Source of the DNA: Clostridiales bacterium
GTDB lineage: Bacteria; Bacillota; Clostridia; Oscillospirales; QAKW01
Direction: 5' to 3'
Length of the DNA: 19,381 bases
Assembly (NCBI GenBank): GCA_003343605.1
Contig: QAKW01000093.1
Location: 1 to 19,381, forward strand
The translations under genes were made by a program, and so were the position numbers. The notes under the pieces were generated by a model. It did no database searches, had not been told where the DNA came from, and saw only the letters and a list, made by a program, of their open reading frames with translations. This document shows, one piece after another, positions 1 through 7,500 of the stretch; position 1 is the stretch's first letter; the number at the start of each line of letters is the position of its first letter.

Positions 1-1
1 C

Positions 2-1000
2 TTTAAAAACAGCCTGACCGGCCTGCCCATGGGCGGCGGCAAGGGCGGTTCTGATTTTGATCCCAAGGGGAAAAGCGATATGGAAGTCATGCGCTTCTGC
101 CAGAGCTTTATGACAGAGCTCTATCGCAATATCGGCCCTGAAATCGATGTTCCGGCCGGGGATATCGGAGTTGGCGGCCGGGAGATCGGCTATATGTTTG
201 GCCAGTATAAGCGGATTACCCGTGATTTTTCCGGTGTTTTAACCGGCAAGGGCCTAGCTTACGGCGGCTCGCTCGCCCGCACCCAGGCCACCGGCTACGG
301 GCTTTGCTATTTCACCAAAGAGATGCTGGAAGACGCCGGAAAATCTTTTCAGGGCAGCCGGGTGGTGATCAGCGGCAGCGGCAATGTGGCCCTTTATGCC
401 TGCGAGAAGGCTACTGAATTCGGCGCAAAGGTAATCGCCATGTCGGATTCCAACGGTTATGTGGTGGATGAACAGGGCATCAATCTTGCGGTGATGCAGG
501 AGATCAAAGAGGTAAAGCGCGGCCGGGTTGCCGATTATGCAAAGGCCGTAGAGAGCGCGGTTTATCATGAAGGGCGCGGCATCTGGAGCGTTCCCTGCGA
601 TATTGCGCTTCCCTGCGCAACGCAGAACGAGCTGAACGGGGCCGACGCCCAAACGCTGGCGGCAAACGGCTGCTATGCGGTTGCGGAAGGGGCCAATATG
701 CCTTCCACGCCCGAGGCGGTGGCTTACTTTATGGAAAAAGGAATTCTGTTTGGGCCTGCCAAGGCGGCGAATGCCGGCGGCGTGGCCACCTCCGGGCTGG
801 AGATGAGCCAGAATGCGCTGCATCTTTCCTGGACATTTGAAGAGGTGGATGAGCGGCTGCGGGGCATTATGGTGAATATTTACCGCAACGCCCGGGATAC
901 GGCGAAAGAATACGGCCGCGCAGGCAATCTGGTAGACGGCGCGAACATCGCCGGCTTCCTGAAGGTTGCCGAAGCGATGAAGGCACAGGGTGTTGTTTGA
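2..1000 (+). CDS. gdhA: NADP-specific glutamate dehydrogenase, C-terminal ~330 residues (5' end outside window)
   Basis: This cytosolic enzyme reversibly aminates 2-oxoglutarate to L-glutamate with NADPH and ammonium (EC 1.4.1.4). The reading frame is open from base 2, so the gene starts before the window; the ATG at 29 is internal (Met of the GLPMGGGKGG motif). Visible motifs are GLPMGGGKGGSDFDPKGKSD with the substrate-binding and catalytic lysines, DVPAGDIGVGGREIGY with the catalytic Asp, and a Rossmann segment GSGNVALYACEKA followed by AMSDSNGYV. The Ser after the second beta strand fits NADP rather than NAD preference. Class I hexameric GDHs are about 445 aa, so roughly the first quarter is missing. 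Stop TGA is at 998-1000, followed by a strong terminator. Nothing appears broken. Identification is firm; cofactor preference is inferred from family motifs. Confidence 0.96.
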   Translation, partial: FKNSLTGLPMGGGKGGSDFDPKGKSDMEVMRFCQSFMTELYRNIGPEIDVPAGDIGVGGREIGYMFGQYKRITRDFSGVLTGKGLAYGGSLARTQATGYGLCYFTKEMLEDAGKSFQGSRVVISGSGNVALYACEKATEFGAKVIAMSDSNGYVVDEQGINLAVMQEIKEVKRGRVADYAKAVESAVYHEGRGIWSVPCDIALPCATQNELNGADAQTLAANGCYAVAEGANMPSTPEAVAYFMEKGILFGPAKAANAGGVATSGLEMSQNALHLSWTFEEVDERLRGIMVNIYRNARDTAKEYGRAGNLVDGANIAGFLKVAEAMKAQGVV

Positions 1001-1017
1001 GCCAATCTGCATAAAAG

Positions 1018-1050
1018 AAAGAGGAAAAGCAATGCTTTTCCTCTTTTTAT
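1018..1050. terminator. Bidirectional intrinsic terminator between gdhA and the ZIP gene
   Basis: GAGGAAAAGC and its complement GCTTTTCCTC form a hairpin extended by AAA/TTT at the base, with a very small loop (around 1031-1033). On the plus strand it is followed by TTTTTATTTT (gdhA). On the minus strand it is followed by TTTCTTTTAT, so it can also end the convergent ZIP transcript, whose stop codon is at 1068. Confidence 0.85.
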
Positions 1051-1067
1051 TTTCCCTGATCGCGTTC

Positions 1068-1856
1068 TCAGCCCAGCGCCACATCCAGCACCATCATCAG
1101 CACGAAACCGCAGGCAGCGCCGATGGTGCCGATGTTGCTGTGCTCCCCGGCCTGACTTTCCGGAATCAGCTCTTCCACCACCACATAGATCATCGCCCCA
1201 GCTGCAAAGGAGAGCAGCCCCGGCAGGATCGGGACCACCAGCGCCGTGAGCAGAACCGTGAGTGCCGCGCCCAGCGGCTCCACAATGCCGGAGAGAAAAC
1301 CATAGCTGAAAGCGCGCCCTTTGGTTACGCCGCTGCTGCACAGCGGCATCGAGATAATCGCACCTTCCGGGAAATTCTGAATGGCGATTCCGGCGGCCAG
1401 GGCAAACACGCCTGCGCCGGAAATCGGCGTATCCGCCCGCATCATCCCGGCAAAAACAACGCCTACCGCCATGCCCTCCGGAATATTATGGAGCGTTACC
1501 GCCAGCATCAGCATCGTTGATTTCTTGAGGCCGGATTTCCGGCCCTCCGGCTTTTCGCTGCCCAGGTGCAGGTGGGGGATCAGCGTATCCAGCAGCAGCA
1601 GAAAACCAACGCCCAGCAAAAAGCCGGCTGCAGCCGGCAGCCAGGCAGGCCCGCTCCGCTCCCCGGCCATTTCGATCGCCGGAATCAGCAGCGACCACAC
1701 TGAGGCTGCGATCATCACGCCGGCCGCAAACCCCAGAAGCGCGTTCTGAACTGCGCGCTTCATCTCTTTTTTCATCAGGAATACCATCCCGGCGCCCAGG
1801 GTAGTTCCCAGCAGCGGAAGGAGGATCCCGATGGAAATCTTCAAGGTCTCGTTCAT
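1068..1856 (-). CDS. ZIP family divalent metal transporter (ZupT-like)
   Basis: This 262-aa membrane protein of the ZIP (Zrt/Irt-like) family probably imports Zn2+ or other divalent metals into the cytoplasm. It has about eight hydrophobic helices. The two metal-site helices carry the family signatures HNIPEG (residues 123-128) and NFPEG (161-165), and a later helix carries the VVEELIPES acidic pair (228-229). A histidine-containing loop IPHLHLG (93-99) lies between helices 3 and 4 and is a plausible metal-sensing or delivery loop, as in other ZIPs. The length fits bacterial ZupT/GufA-type members. Its ribosome binding site is weak (AGAAAGGGTTAGG). The gene lies downstream of trxA on the same strand but beyond the trxA terminator, and I see no convincing promoter in the short gap, so it may depend on read-through. 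Metal specificity cannot be read from sequence. Confidence 0.92.
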   Translation of the reverse strand: MNETLKISIGILLPLLGTTLGAGMVFLMKKEMKRAVQNALLGFAAGVMIAASVWSLLIPAIEMAGERSGPAWLPAAAGFLLGVGFLLLLDTLIPHLHLGSEKPEGRKSGLKKSTMLMLAVTLHNIPEGMAVGVVFAGMMRADTPISGAGVFALAAGIAIQNFPEGAIISMPLCSSGVTKGRAFSYGFLSGIVEPLGAALTVLLTALVVPILPGLLSFAAGAMIYVVVEELIPESQAGEHSNIGTIGAACGFVLMMVLDVALG

Positions 1857-1901
1857 TGGCCCTAACCCTTTCTAAGTAACTTTACGCAAGGGAATCCGCA
1901 T

Positions 1902-1943
1902 CAAAAATGCCGGTACGGAAGGCAGAGCCATCCGCACCGGCAT
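1902..1943 (-). terminator. Intrinsic terminator of trxA
   Basis: A 13-nt arm at 1907-1919 (ATGCCGGTACGGA) and its near-complement at 1931-1943 (TCCGCACCGGCAT) pair with one mismatch. Read on the minus strand, the hairpin is followed at once by TTTTTGA (plus-strand A run at 1902-1906). It begins 6 nt after the trxA stop codon and separates trxA from the ZIP gene. Confidence 0.85.
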
Positions 1944-1949
1944 GGTGCG

Positions 1950-2261
1950 TCACCCATTCAGAAATTCCAGAATGGCCTTTTTGGATTTCGCGCCTACAGA
2001 TTTATTCACAACCCTGCCCTCTTTCACTACCACCAGCGTTGGGATGCTCATTACGCCAAACTGCTCGGCCAGCGCCGGCTGTTCATCAATGTTGACCTTG
2101 CAGATTTTTTTATCGGTGGTTTCCGCGGCGATCTCTTCGATAATCGGCGCCACCATTTTACAGGGGCCGCACCAGTTGGCAAAGAAATCGATCAATACCG
2201 GCTCTTTGGCCTGCAGAACCTCCTGATCAAAATTTTCTTTTGTTAAATGAATCACAGACAT
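1950..2261 (-). CDS. trxA: Thioredoxin
   Basis: This cytosolic dithiol-disulfide oxidoreductase is recycled by thioredoxin reductase and reduces protein disulfides such as those of ribonucleotide reductase and peroxiredoxins. At 103 aa it is the usual single-domain size. The redox motif WCGPCK is at residues 30-35 with Cys31 and Cys34. The cis-proline is in SIPTL (Pro74), and the buried Asp is in LIDFFANW. The start is set by a strong AAGGAGGA site 6-7 nt before ATG. It has its own consensus-like promoter upstream and a terminator just after the stop, so it is largely monocistronic. It is divergent from marR. No thioredoxin reductase gene lies in the window. Nothing is unusual. Confidence 0.97.
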   Translation of the reverse strand: MSVIHLTKENFDQEVLQAKEPVLIDFFANWCGPCKMVAPIIEEIAAETTDKKICKVNIDEQPALAEQFGVMSIPTLVVVKEGRVVNKSVGAKSKKAILEFLNG

Positions 2262-2294
2262 GTTTTTTCCTCCTTATGAGAATTTTCTGTATAT

Positions 2295-2324
2295 ATTATA
2301 TCACCTTTTTCCGTAAATTTACAA
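2295..2324 (-). promoter_or_regulatory. trxA promoter
   Basis: On the minus strand, -35 TTGTAA (plus 2319-2324) is separated by 18 nt from -10 TATAAT (plus 2295-2300). A TGA immediately before the -10 gives an extended -10 (TGATATAAT). It lies about 33 nt from the trxA start codon. Confidence 0.75.
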
Positions 2325-2370
2325 TGGTTTTTTTCAAAATACGCGAGACCGGCGTTTTATATAAAAAGGG

Positions 2371-2399
2371 TTGACAAAAGTCCGAAATCGGAATATAAT
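2371..2399 (+). promoter_or_regulatory. Consensus promoter of the marR-MATE operon
   Basis: TTGACA (2371-2376) and TATAAT (2394-2399) are both perfect hexamers at the ideal 17-nt spacing. Such a strong promoter in front of a regulator-pump pair makes sense if it is normally repressed. The first operator copy fills most of the spacer. Confidence 0.88.
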
Positions 2400-2419
2400 C
2401 ATTTGGTCTGATTTCGGAC
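2380..2419. promoter_or_regulatory. Probable MarR operator pair
   Basis: Two 12-bp near-palindromes lie in opposite orientation. TCCGAAATCGGA is at 2381-2392, inside the promoter spacer. TCTGATTTCGGA is at 2407-2418, over the expected transcription start; its complement differs from the first copy at one base. Together they give a perfect 10-bp inverted repeat, GTCCGAAATC at 2380-2389 and GATTTCGGAC at 2410-2419, with centres 26 bp apart. This is the position expected for a dimeric autorepressor that blocks RNA polymerase. Assignment to the adjacent MarR protein is inference from location. Confidence 0.75.
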
Positions 2420-2444
2420 AATCTGCTTTAGGGAGGCGTATGAA

Positions 2445-2897
2445 ATGGAAAAGAAGAACAGAAAACAGCTGGAGGAGCTGAACGGGATTCTGCGGGAAAC
2501 CGATGAGCTCTATCACACCGCCGCCCGGGCGCTCGGCCTTTCCGACTGCGCGTTCTGGATTCTCTATACCCTGCGGGATCAGCCGGAAGCGCCCACCCAG
2601 AGCGCCATCTGCAATTCGATTTACGCACCCAAGCAAACAGTGAATTCCGCGCTTAAAAAACTGGAGCGCGCAGGAACGATCCGGCTTGCCAGCGGCAGCG
2701 ACCGGCGGCAGAAGCGGATTGTTCCCACAGAAAAGGGAGAGGCGCTGATTCAAGAGACCATTGATGCGGTCCGGCGAGCGGAATGCCGCGCGCTCAACCG
2801 GCTGAATAACGGGGAGCAGCGGGAATTTCTGCGGTTATACCGCCGGTTTACCGATGCGCTGCGCCATGAGCTGGCGTATTTCGAAAAAAGGGAGTAA
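2445..2897 (+). CDS. MarR family transcriptional regulator
   Basis: This 150-aa winged-helix repressor probably acts as a dimer on the inverted repeat in its own promoter and controls itself and the downstream pump. The helix-turn-helix is in TQSAICNSIYAPKQTVNSAL (about residues 58-77), and it is followed by KKLERAGTIRL. The basic wing is DRRQKRIVPTEKG (about 86-98). Flanking N- and C-terminal helices would form the dimer interface. The ATG at 2445 has GGGAGG 8 nt upstream; an ATG at 2440 is in another frame. The MATE gene starts 4 nt after the stop, so the two are co-transcribed and probably translationally linked. The ligand is unknown; in related MarR-MATE pairs it is typically a toxic compound exported by the pump. 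Confidence 0.93.
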   Translation: MEKKNRKQLEELNGILRETDELYHTAARALGLSDCAFWILYTLRDQPEAPTQSAICNSIYAPKQTVNSALKKLERAGTIRLASGSDRRQKRIVPTEKGEALIQETIDAVRRAECRALNRLNNGEQREFLRLYRRFTDALRHELAYFEKRE

Positions 2898-2901
2898 AAC
2901 C

Positions 2902-4233
2902 ATGAAGATTCAATTGAGCGATCATTTTACCTATCATAAACTGCTGCGGTTTACACTGCCCTCGGTGGTGATGATGGTGTTTACCTCGATATATGGGGTT
3001 GTAGACGGGCTGTTTGTTTCCAATTTCGTGGGGAAAACGCCGTTTGCCGCCATCAACCTGATCATGCCGTTTATCATGATTCTCGGCGGCTTCGGCTTCA
3101 TGATCGGAACAGGCGGCAGCGCGCTGGTGGCCAGAACGCTGGGCGCGGGCAAACCCGAAAAGGCAAACCGCTATTTCACCATGATGATCATCCTTACGCT
3201 GATTCTGGGGGTAGGGCTTTCGGTTGCCGGGATCCTGTTTCTGCGCCCCATATCCCGCCTGCTGGGCGCAACCGACGCGATGCTCGGCGATTGCATTGCC
3301 TACGGCCGGGCGGTTCTGCTTTTTAATACGGCCTTTATGCTGCAAAACGTATTTCAAAGCTTTCTGGTTACGGCCGGAAAGCCCCGGCTCGGGCTTCTGG
3401 CAACCGTAGCTGCCGGGGTTACGAATATGCTGCTTGATGCGCTTTTTATCGCCGTTTTCCACTGGGGCGTCACCGGGGCGGCGGTTGCAACGGGGCTCAG
3501 CCAATGTGTGGGGGGCGTGCTGCCGCTTTTTTATTTTCTGCGCCCTAATCAAAGCCTGCTGCGGCTTACGAAAACAAATCTTGAGGGGCGGGCGCTGCTG
3601 CGCGCCTGCGCCAATGGCTCCTCCGAGCTGCTCACCAATATCTCCTCTTCGCTGGTCAGCGTTGTTTATAATCTGCAGCTGATTCGGTTTGCAGGGGAAA
3701 ACGGTGTTGCCGCTTATGGGGTTTTAATGTATGTGCAGTTTATTTTTGCGGCGATCTTTATTGGCTATGCAATCGGCAGCGCGCCGATTATCGGCTATCA
3801 TTACGGGGCCGGAAACCATTTGGAGCTGAAGAGCATGCTGCGCAAAAGCCTGCTTCTGATGGGAGGCTCCGGCGCGTTTCTGGCATTGCTGGCGCAATTG
3901 CTCGCCACGCCGCTTGCCCGCTTATTTGTGGGCTACGATGCACAGCTTTTTCAGCTTACGGTTCATGCGTTCCGGCTGTTTTCTTTTTCGTTTGTTTTGG
4001 CAGGCTTCAATGTTTTTGCCTCTTCCTTCTTTACTGCGCTGAGCAACGGCGGGGTGTCGGCGGCGATTTCCTTTTTGCGCACGCTGGTGTTCCAGCTGCT
4101 CTCCGTTTTGCTCCTGCCGGTTTTCTTCGGCGTTGATGGAATCTGGTGGGCGATTACAGTTGCGGAAGGGTTTGCGTTTCTGATCGGCGGCATTTTCCTG
4201 TTTGCTGAACGAAAACGTTATCATTATTTTTAA
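2902..4233 (+). CDS. MATE family multidrug/cation efflux transporter
   Basis: This 443-aa inner-membrane antiporter of the MATE (MatE/NorM/DinF) family would export organic cations, drugs or metabolites using a Na+ or H+ gradient. It shows the expected two pseudo-symmetrical halves of six helices. Typical features are the opening helix LLRFTLPSVVMMVFTSIYGV, DGLFVSNFVG, and the GGSALVARTLGAGKPEKANR loop after helix 2. I placed the start at the ATG at 2902, with AAAAAAGGGAG about 7 nt upstream, 4 nt after the marR stop. The frame stays open 16 codons further upstream, but that would overlap marR and lacks a ribosome site. Regulation is most likely by the upstream MarR protein. A terminator follows. 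Substrate is not predictable. Confidence 0.94.
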   Translation: MKIQLSDHFTYHKLLRFTLPSVVMMVFTSIYGVVDGLFVSNFVGKTPFAAINLIMPFIMILGGFGFMIGTGGSALVARTLGAGKPEKANRYFTMMIILTLILGVGLSVAGILFLRPISRLLGATDAMLGDCIAYGRAVLLFNTAFMLQNVFQSFLVTAGKPRLGLLATVAAGVTNMLLDALFIAVFHWGVTGAAVATGLSQCVGGVLPLFYFLRPNQSLLRLTKTNLEGRALLRACANGSSELLTNISSSLVSVVYNLQLIRFAGENGVAAYGVLMYVQFIFAAIFIGYAIGSAPIIGYHYGAGNHLELKSMLRKSLLLMGGSGAFLALLAQLLATPLARLFVGYDAQLFQLTVHAFRLFSFSFVLAGFNVFASSFFTALSNGGVSAAISFLRTLVFQLLSVLLLPVFFGVDGIWWAITVAEGFAFLIGGIFLFAERKRYHYF

Positions 4234-4253
4234 TAATCGCATCTTCCGACCGG

Positions 4254-4287
4254 CCGGCGGCGTTTGAAAAAACGCCGCCGGTTTTTT
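4254..4287 (+). terminator. Intrinsic terminator of the marR-MATE operon
   Basis: A perfect 12-bp stem, CCGGCGGCGTTT (4254-4265) with AAACGCCGCCGG (4270-4281), has loop GAAA and is followed by six T. It lies 20 nt after the MATE stop. Confidence 0.95.
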
Positions 4288-4407
4288 GCACAATTAGGCG
4301 AAAAGCGGGAGCTTTGGATGAAATAAGCGGGAAACGGTCGTGATTCTGATGGGGCGATAAATTCACAGAATCTTAATACTATATGGATTATCTATTTAAA
4401 ATTTATA

Positions 4408-4457
4408 GAGATTAACAAAAAAAATTAGTTGAAATGATTAAAAACACGTGATATAAT
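4408..4457 (+). promoter_or_regulatory. Promoter of the first giant secreted-protein gene, with A-tract UP-like element
   Basis: TTGAAA (4429-4434) and TATAAT (4452-4457) are separated by 17 nt, and TG at -15/-14 gives an extended -10 (TGATATAAT). Directly upstream is an A-run (about 4414-4424) resembling an UP element. The 253-nt gap 4288-4540 is sharply AT-rich from about 4360 onward. I recognise nothing specific in 4288-4400. Confidence 0.75.
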
Positions 4458-4499
4458 AAATGAGAAAATTTAAAAATATACCAAGAATCCTGGAAATAA

Positions 4500-4518
4500 C
4501 GGCAGGGTAAACCTGCCG
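4500..4518 (+). promoter_or_regulatory. Leader stem-loop just upstream of the ribosome binding site
   Basis: CGGCAGG (4500-4506), loop GTAAA, and CCTGCCG (4512-4518) form a perfect 7-bp stem. It ends 6 nt before AAAGGAGGA (4525-4533), the ribosome site of the gene at 4541. An earlier CCTG at about 4488-4491 could compete for the CAGG of the left arm. The hairpin lacks a U tract, so it is not a terminator. A role in mRNA stability or translation control is inference; it matches no riboswitch class I can recall. Confidence 0.5.
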
Positions 4519-4540
4519 AAAAATAAAGGAGGACTAGCAT

Positions 4541-7500
4541 ATGAAACGGTTTTTCACAGGTTTTATCTCCCTAATGTTGGTGATGACCCTCTTTTCGGTG
4601 ATCACCCGGGCAGATGGAAGGGTACCGGTGCCGGATGAGGCGCCCTCTTTTTCCACCTATACCGCCATGAGCGGAATTGCCTGGGATCCCGCCGTAGCGG
4701 ATCTTGCCAATGGCGCAACCTATAAAGCGCTTTGGGACGGCGCTTTCTATTCCTTTACCGTCGGCACCAATGTTTTTGCCACATTTGAGCAGGCCTATGC
4801 GGCTGCGGGCGGCGCGGTGCCCGCCGTATTCGCGCTTTCCGGTGCGCTGGGCAGCATTCAGATCACCGGGCCGGTGCGGCTTTACGGATATTATTTCCGG
4901 CAGGATCCCAACTACCGCTCCCCCGGATCCACCGACTGCCCTGCGCTGAATCCGGCGCGTGAATGGGAGCTGGAAAGCGCGGTGGGCAACGTGACGGTTG
5001 CGGCGGGAACAACCGGCGAAATTACGCTTTGCGGGCTGGAGCTGCGGGGCGTTTTCGGCGATCAGTACCGCGCGGTCAGCACGGTTGAAACGGATATTAC
5101 GCTGAAAAACATCGTGATTCGCCATCAGAGCGGTGTTGCCAGCGGAACCTGGGCGATCAACCTGAATAATCCCAACAATTCCAATACAACCACCGGCGGA
5201 GCCGGCAACTGCGACCGCTTCACCATGCAGGACTGCCGTATCGAGCATCTGGAAACCACCCGGATCAGCGGCAATTTTATTCCGCCGGTCTACACGGTAG
5301 ACGGGCTGGTGACCGTAGACGGCGCAACCACCTATTACGGCTTCCCCCAATGGAAACGCTACTATACCAATGCGGTTTTCTCCATGACCAACTGCTATTT
5401 TGAAAACTTTCATTCCACCGAGGGTAAAAATCAGTTTATGATTATGGAGGGGCTCAATAAATACAACGGCTCCTGTGAGATCCGTTATTCCGGCAACACG
5501 CTCACCGGCGACTGCTCGGAATATGCCTTGGGCTTTTTTGTAAAGAGGGGGTATCAGATCGATATTACCGGCAATACCTTCCGTGCGAAGGAGGCTACCG
5601 GGCTTCAGCCCTTTAACTGGGATATTGCCTACGATAAGATCTACGATGATTTTCAGACAGCGGCCGATGTTTCCGCTGTAGATCTTTCCGACCGGATCAA
5701 TATCTGCCGGAACCGGTTTATCGGCTATACCAACCTCACCAGGCAGGTCAACAGCGCAACCACGGTGAATTTTGCGGATAATTTCTTTACCGATGATCTT
5801 TCCGGCTATCGCAGCGCGGCGGGGATCCAGCCCCAGACCGGCGCGGGCAACAGCGCCGCAGGCTATCGGATGGATTATGAGATGCAGCGCTGGAATACCG
5901 ATGCGCCTGAAATCGATTTCCCGCATGCGGCGGCGATTTCGGAGGGAAATAGCTGGACGTTTTATACAACGGAAACAACGCTGAATCTTTATGATTATGG
6001 CTTCAGCCTTCCCGCCGGGGTAAGCGTCACGCTTTCCGGAGGCGCTTCGCTGGAGGCGGTTCCTCTGGAAGAAGGGGCGAATCCCTTTACGCTGCAGGTT
6101 TCCTCCTACGGTGGGGGAACAGGCAGGGCCTGCTCCATTCTGATCTATTCCCGGGCGGGCAGCCAGGCGGTGGAGCGCTTGAACCAGGCGCTTGTATGGC
6201 GCGGCAGCGGCTGTTATACCGAAAGCACGCTGGAAGGCCTTTCGGCACTGATCGAAGCGCTGCGCGAAAAAATAGCGCTGCGGCAGGATACTTCCGCGCT
6301 GGAAGCACAGCTGGATACGCTGGAGGCGGGCCTTGCACGCGCGCAGGGCGCGGTTGCCGATATGATGTATTATGATCTGTTTTTGCAGGATACGCAGTAT
6401 CAGATCACAACCCCGCAGGGCTGGCGGCGCTTTGCCGCGGCGGTCAACGCAGGCGCGCCGTTTTACGGCAAAACGGTGACGCTGGCGGCCGATCTGGATT
6501 TCGGCGGCCAGACCATTGAGCCGGTGGGCGGCGCCTATACCGAAAATGTCTCCAATGATAATCCTTCCTTCTTCGGCACGCTGGAGGGCGGCGGACACAC
6601 CATCCGCAATTTTGTGATCAACAAGCCGGACCGCTACGGTGTGGGGCTTTTCGGCCGGGTTTCCTGCGGGATCATCCGCAACCTGCGCGTGGGTCCGGGC
6701 AGTGTAACCGGCTTCGATAAAGTAGGCGGTATTGCGGGCTTCGGTGACGGAACGCTCTTTGAAAACTGCACCAATGAGGCAGACGTTTCGGCAACCAACG
6801 GCGGCAACGGAATCGGCGGCATAATCTCGCAGGGCCGCAGCGCTTATAATCCCTATGATAAGAAAAATTACACCTGCCGCCTGATCGGCTGCATCAATTA
6901 TGGCAGCGTGACCACCCCCAAAGGGCGTGCCTGCGGGATTGCGGCATGGGGGCAGGGAAGCACGCTTCAGCAGAAATGCATCAATTACGGAACGCTGAGC
7001 GGGCCCGCTGTTTATGCCTTCGGGCAATACGCCACCGGCACCAATCTGAGCAGCTACGTGATCGACTGTTATTATTACGGCGCGGCCGATGCAGGCCCCG
7101 GCACTCCCTTTACCGATTCCGCCTATGCCGCGTGGAACTGCGGCTTTGATCTCTGGAATGACCGGGCCGTTTTAAGCGGGCTTGGGGCAGCGGTTTACCG
7201 GGCGCGCCTCCAATGCAGCAGCCCGGAAGGAACCTATGATTGCTATGGGCCTGCCGGTGCTCCCCTTTATTTCAGCATCCCGGGCTACCATCTCTCAAGT
7301 GTGCGGGATTCCGGCAATACCGTGCGGAATCTTTTCGGGGCGGCGCTCACGGCGAATGAAACCTTTACCGGCGCGGCCGAACCGTTTACCTATCGGATCT
7401 CTTATCAATTGAACGGCGGCAGCTTTACCGCCGTGCAGAATACATCGTTTACCGTAGCCGATACGGTTGTCCTGCCGGATGCGTCTCTGATCAGTAAGAG

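Noticed and set aside
1486..1698. Small open frames overlapping the ZIP gene (1381-1749 plus, 1486-1698 minus)
   Set aside because: Shadows of the ZIP reading frame, without start signals or recognisable content.
4480..4540. Riboswitch (cyclic di-GMP, preQ1 or similar) in the leader of giant gene 1
   Set aside because: There is only a simple hairpin before the ribosome site; I could find none of the conserved core bases of classes that I know.
4571..7027. Antisense 818-codon open frame opposite giant gene 1
   Set aside because: It has no ribosome site or promoter, a shadow-like composition (rich in Arg, Gly, Ala, Ile, His), and exactly mirrors a gene with a signal peptide and clear domains. 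Long antisense frames are expected from the codon bias here.
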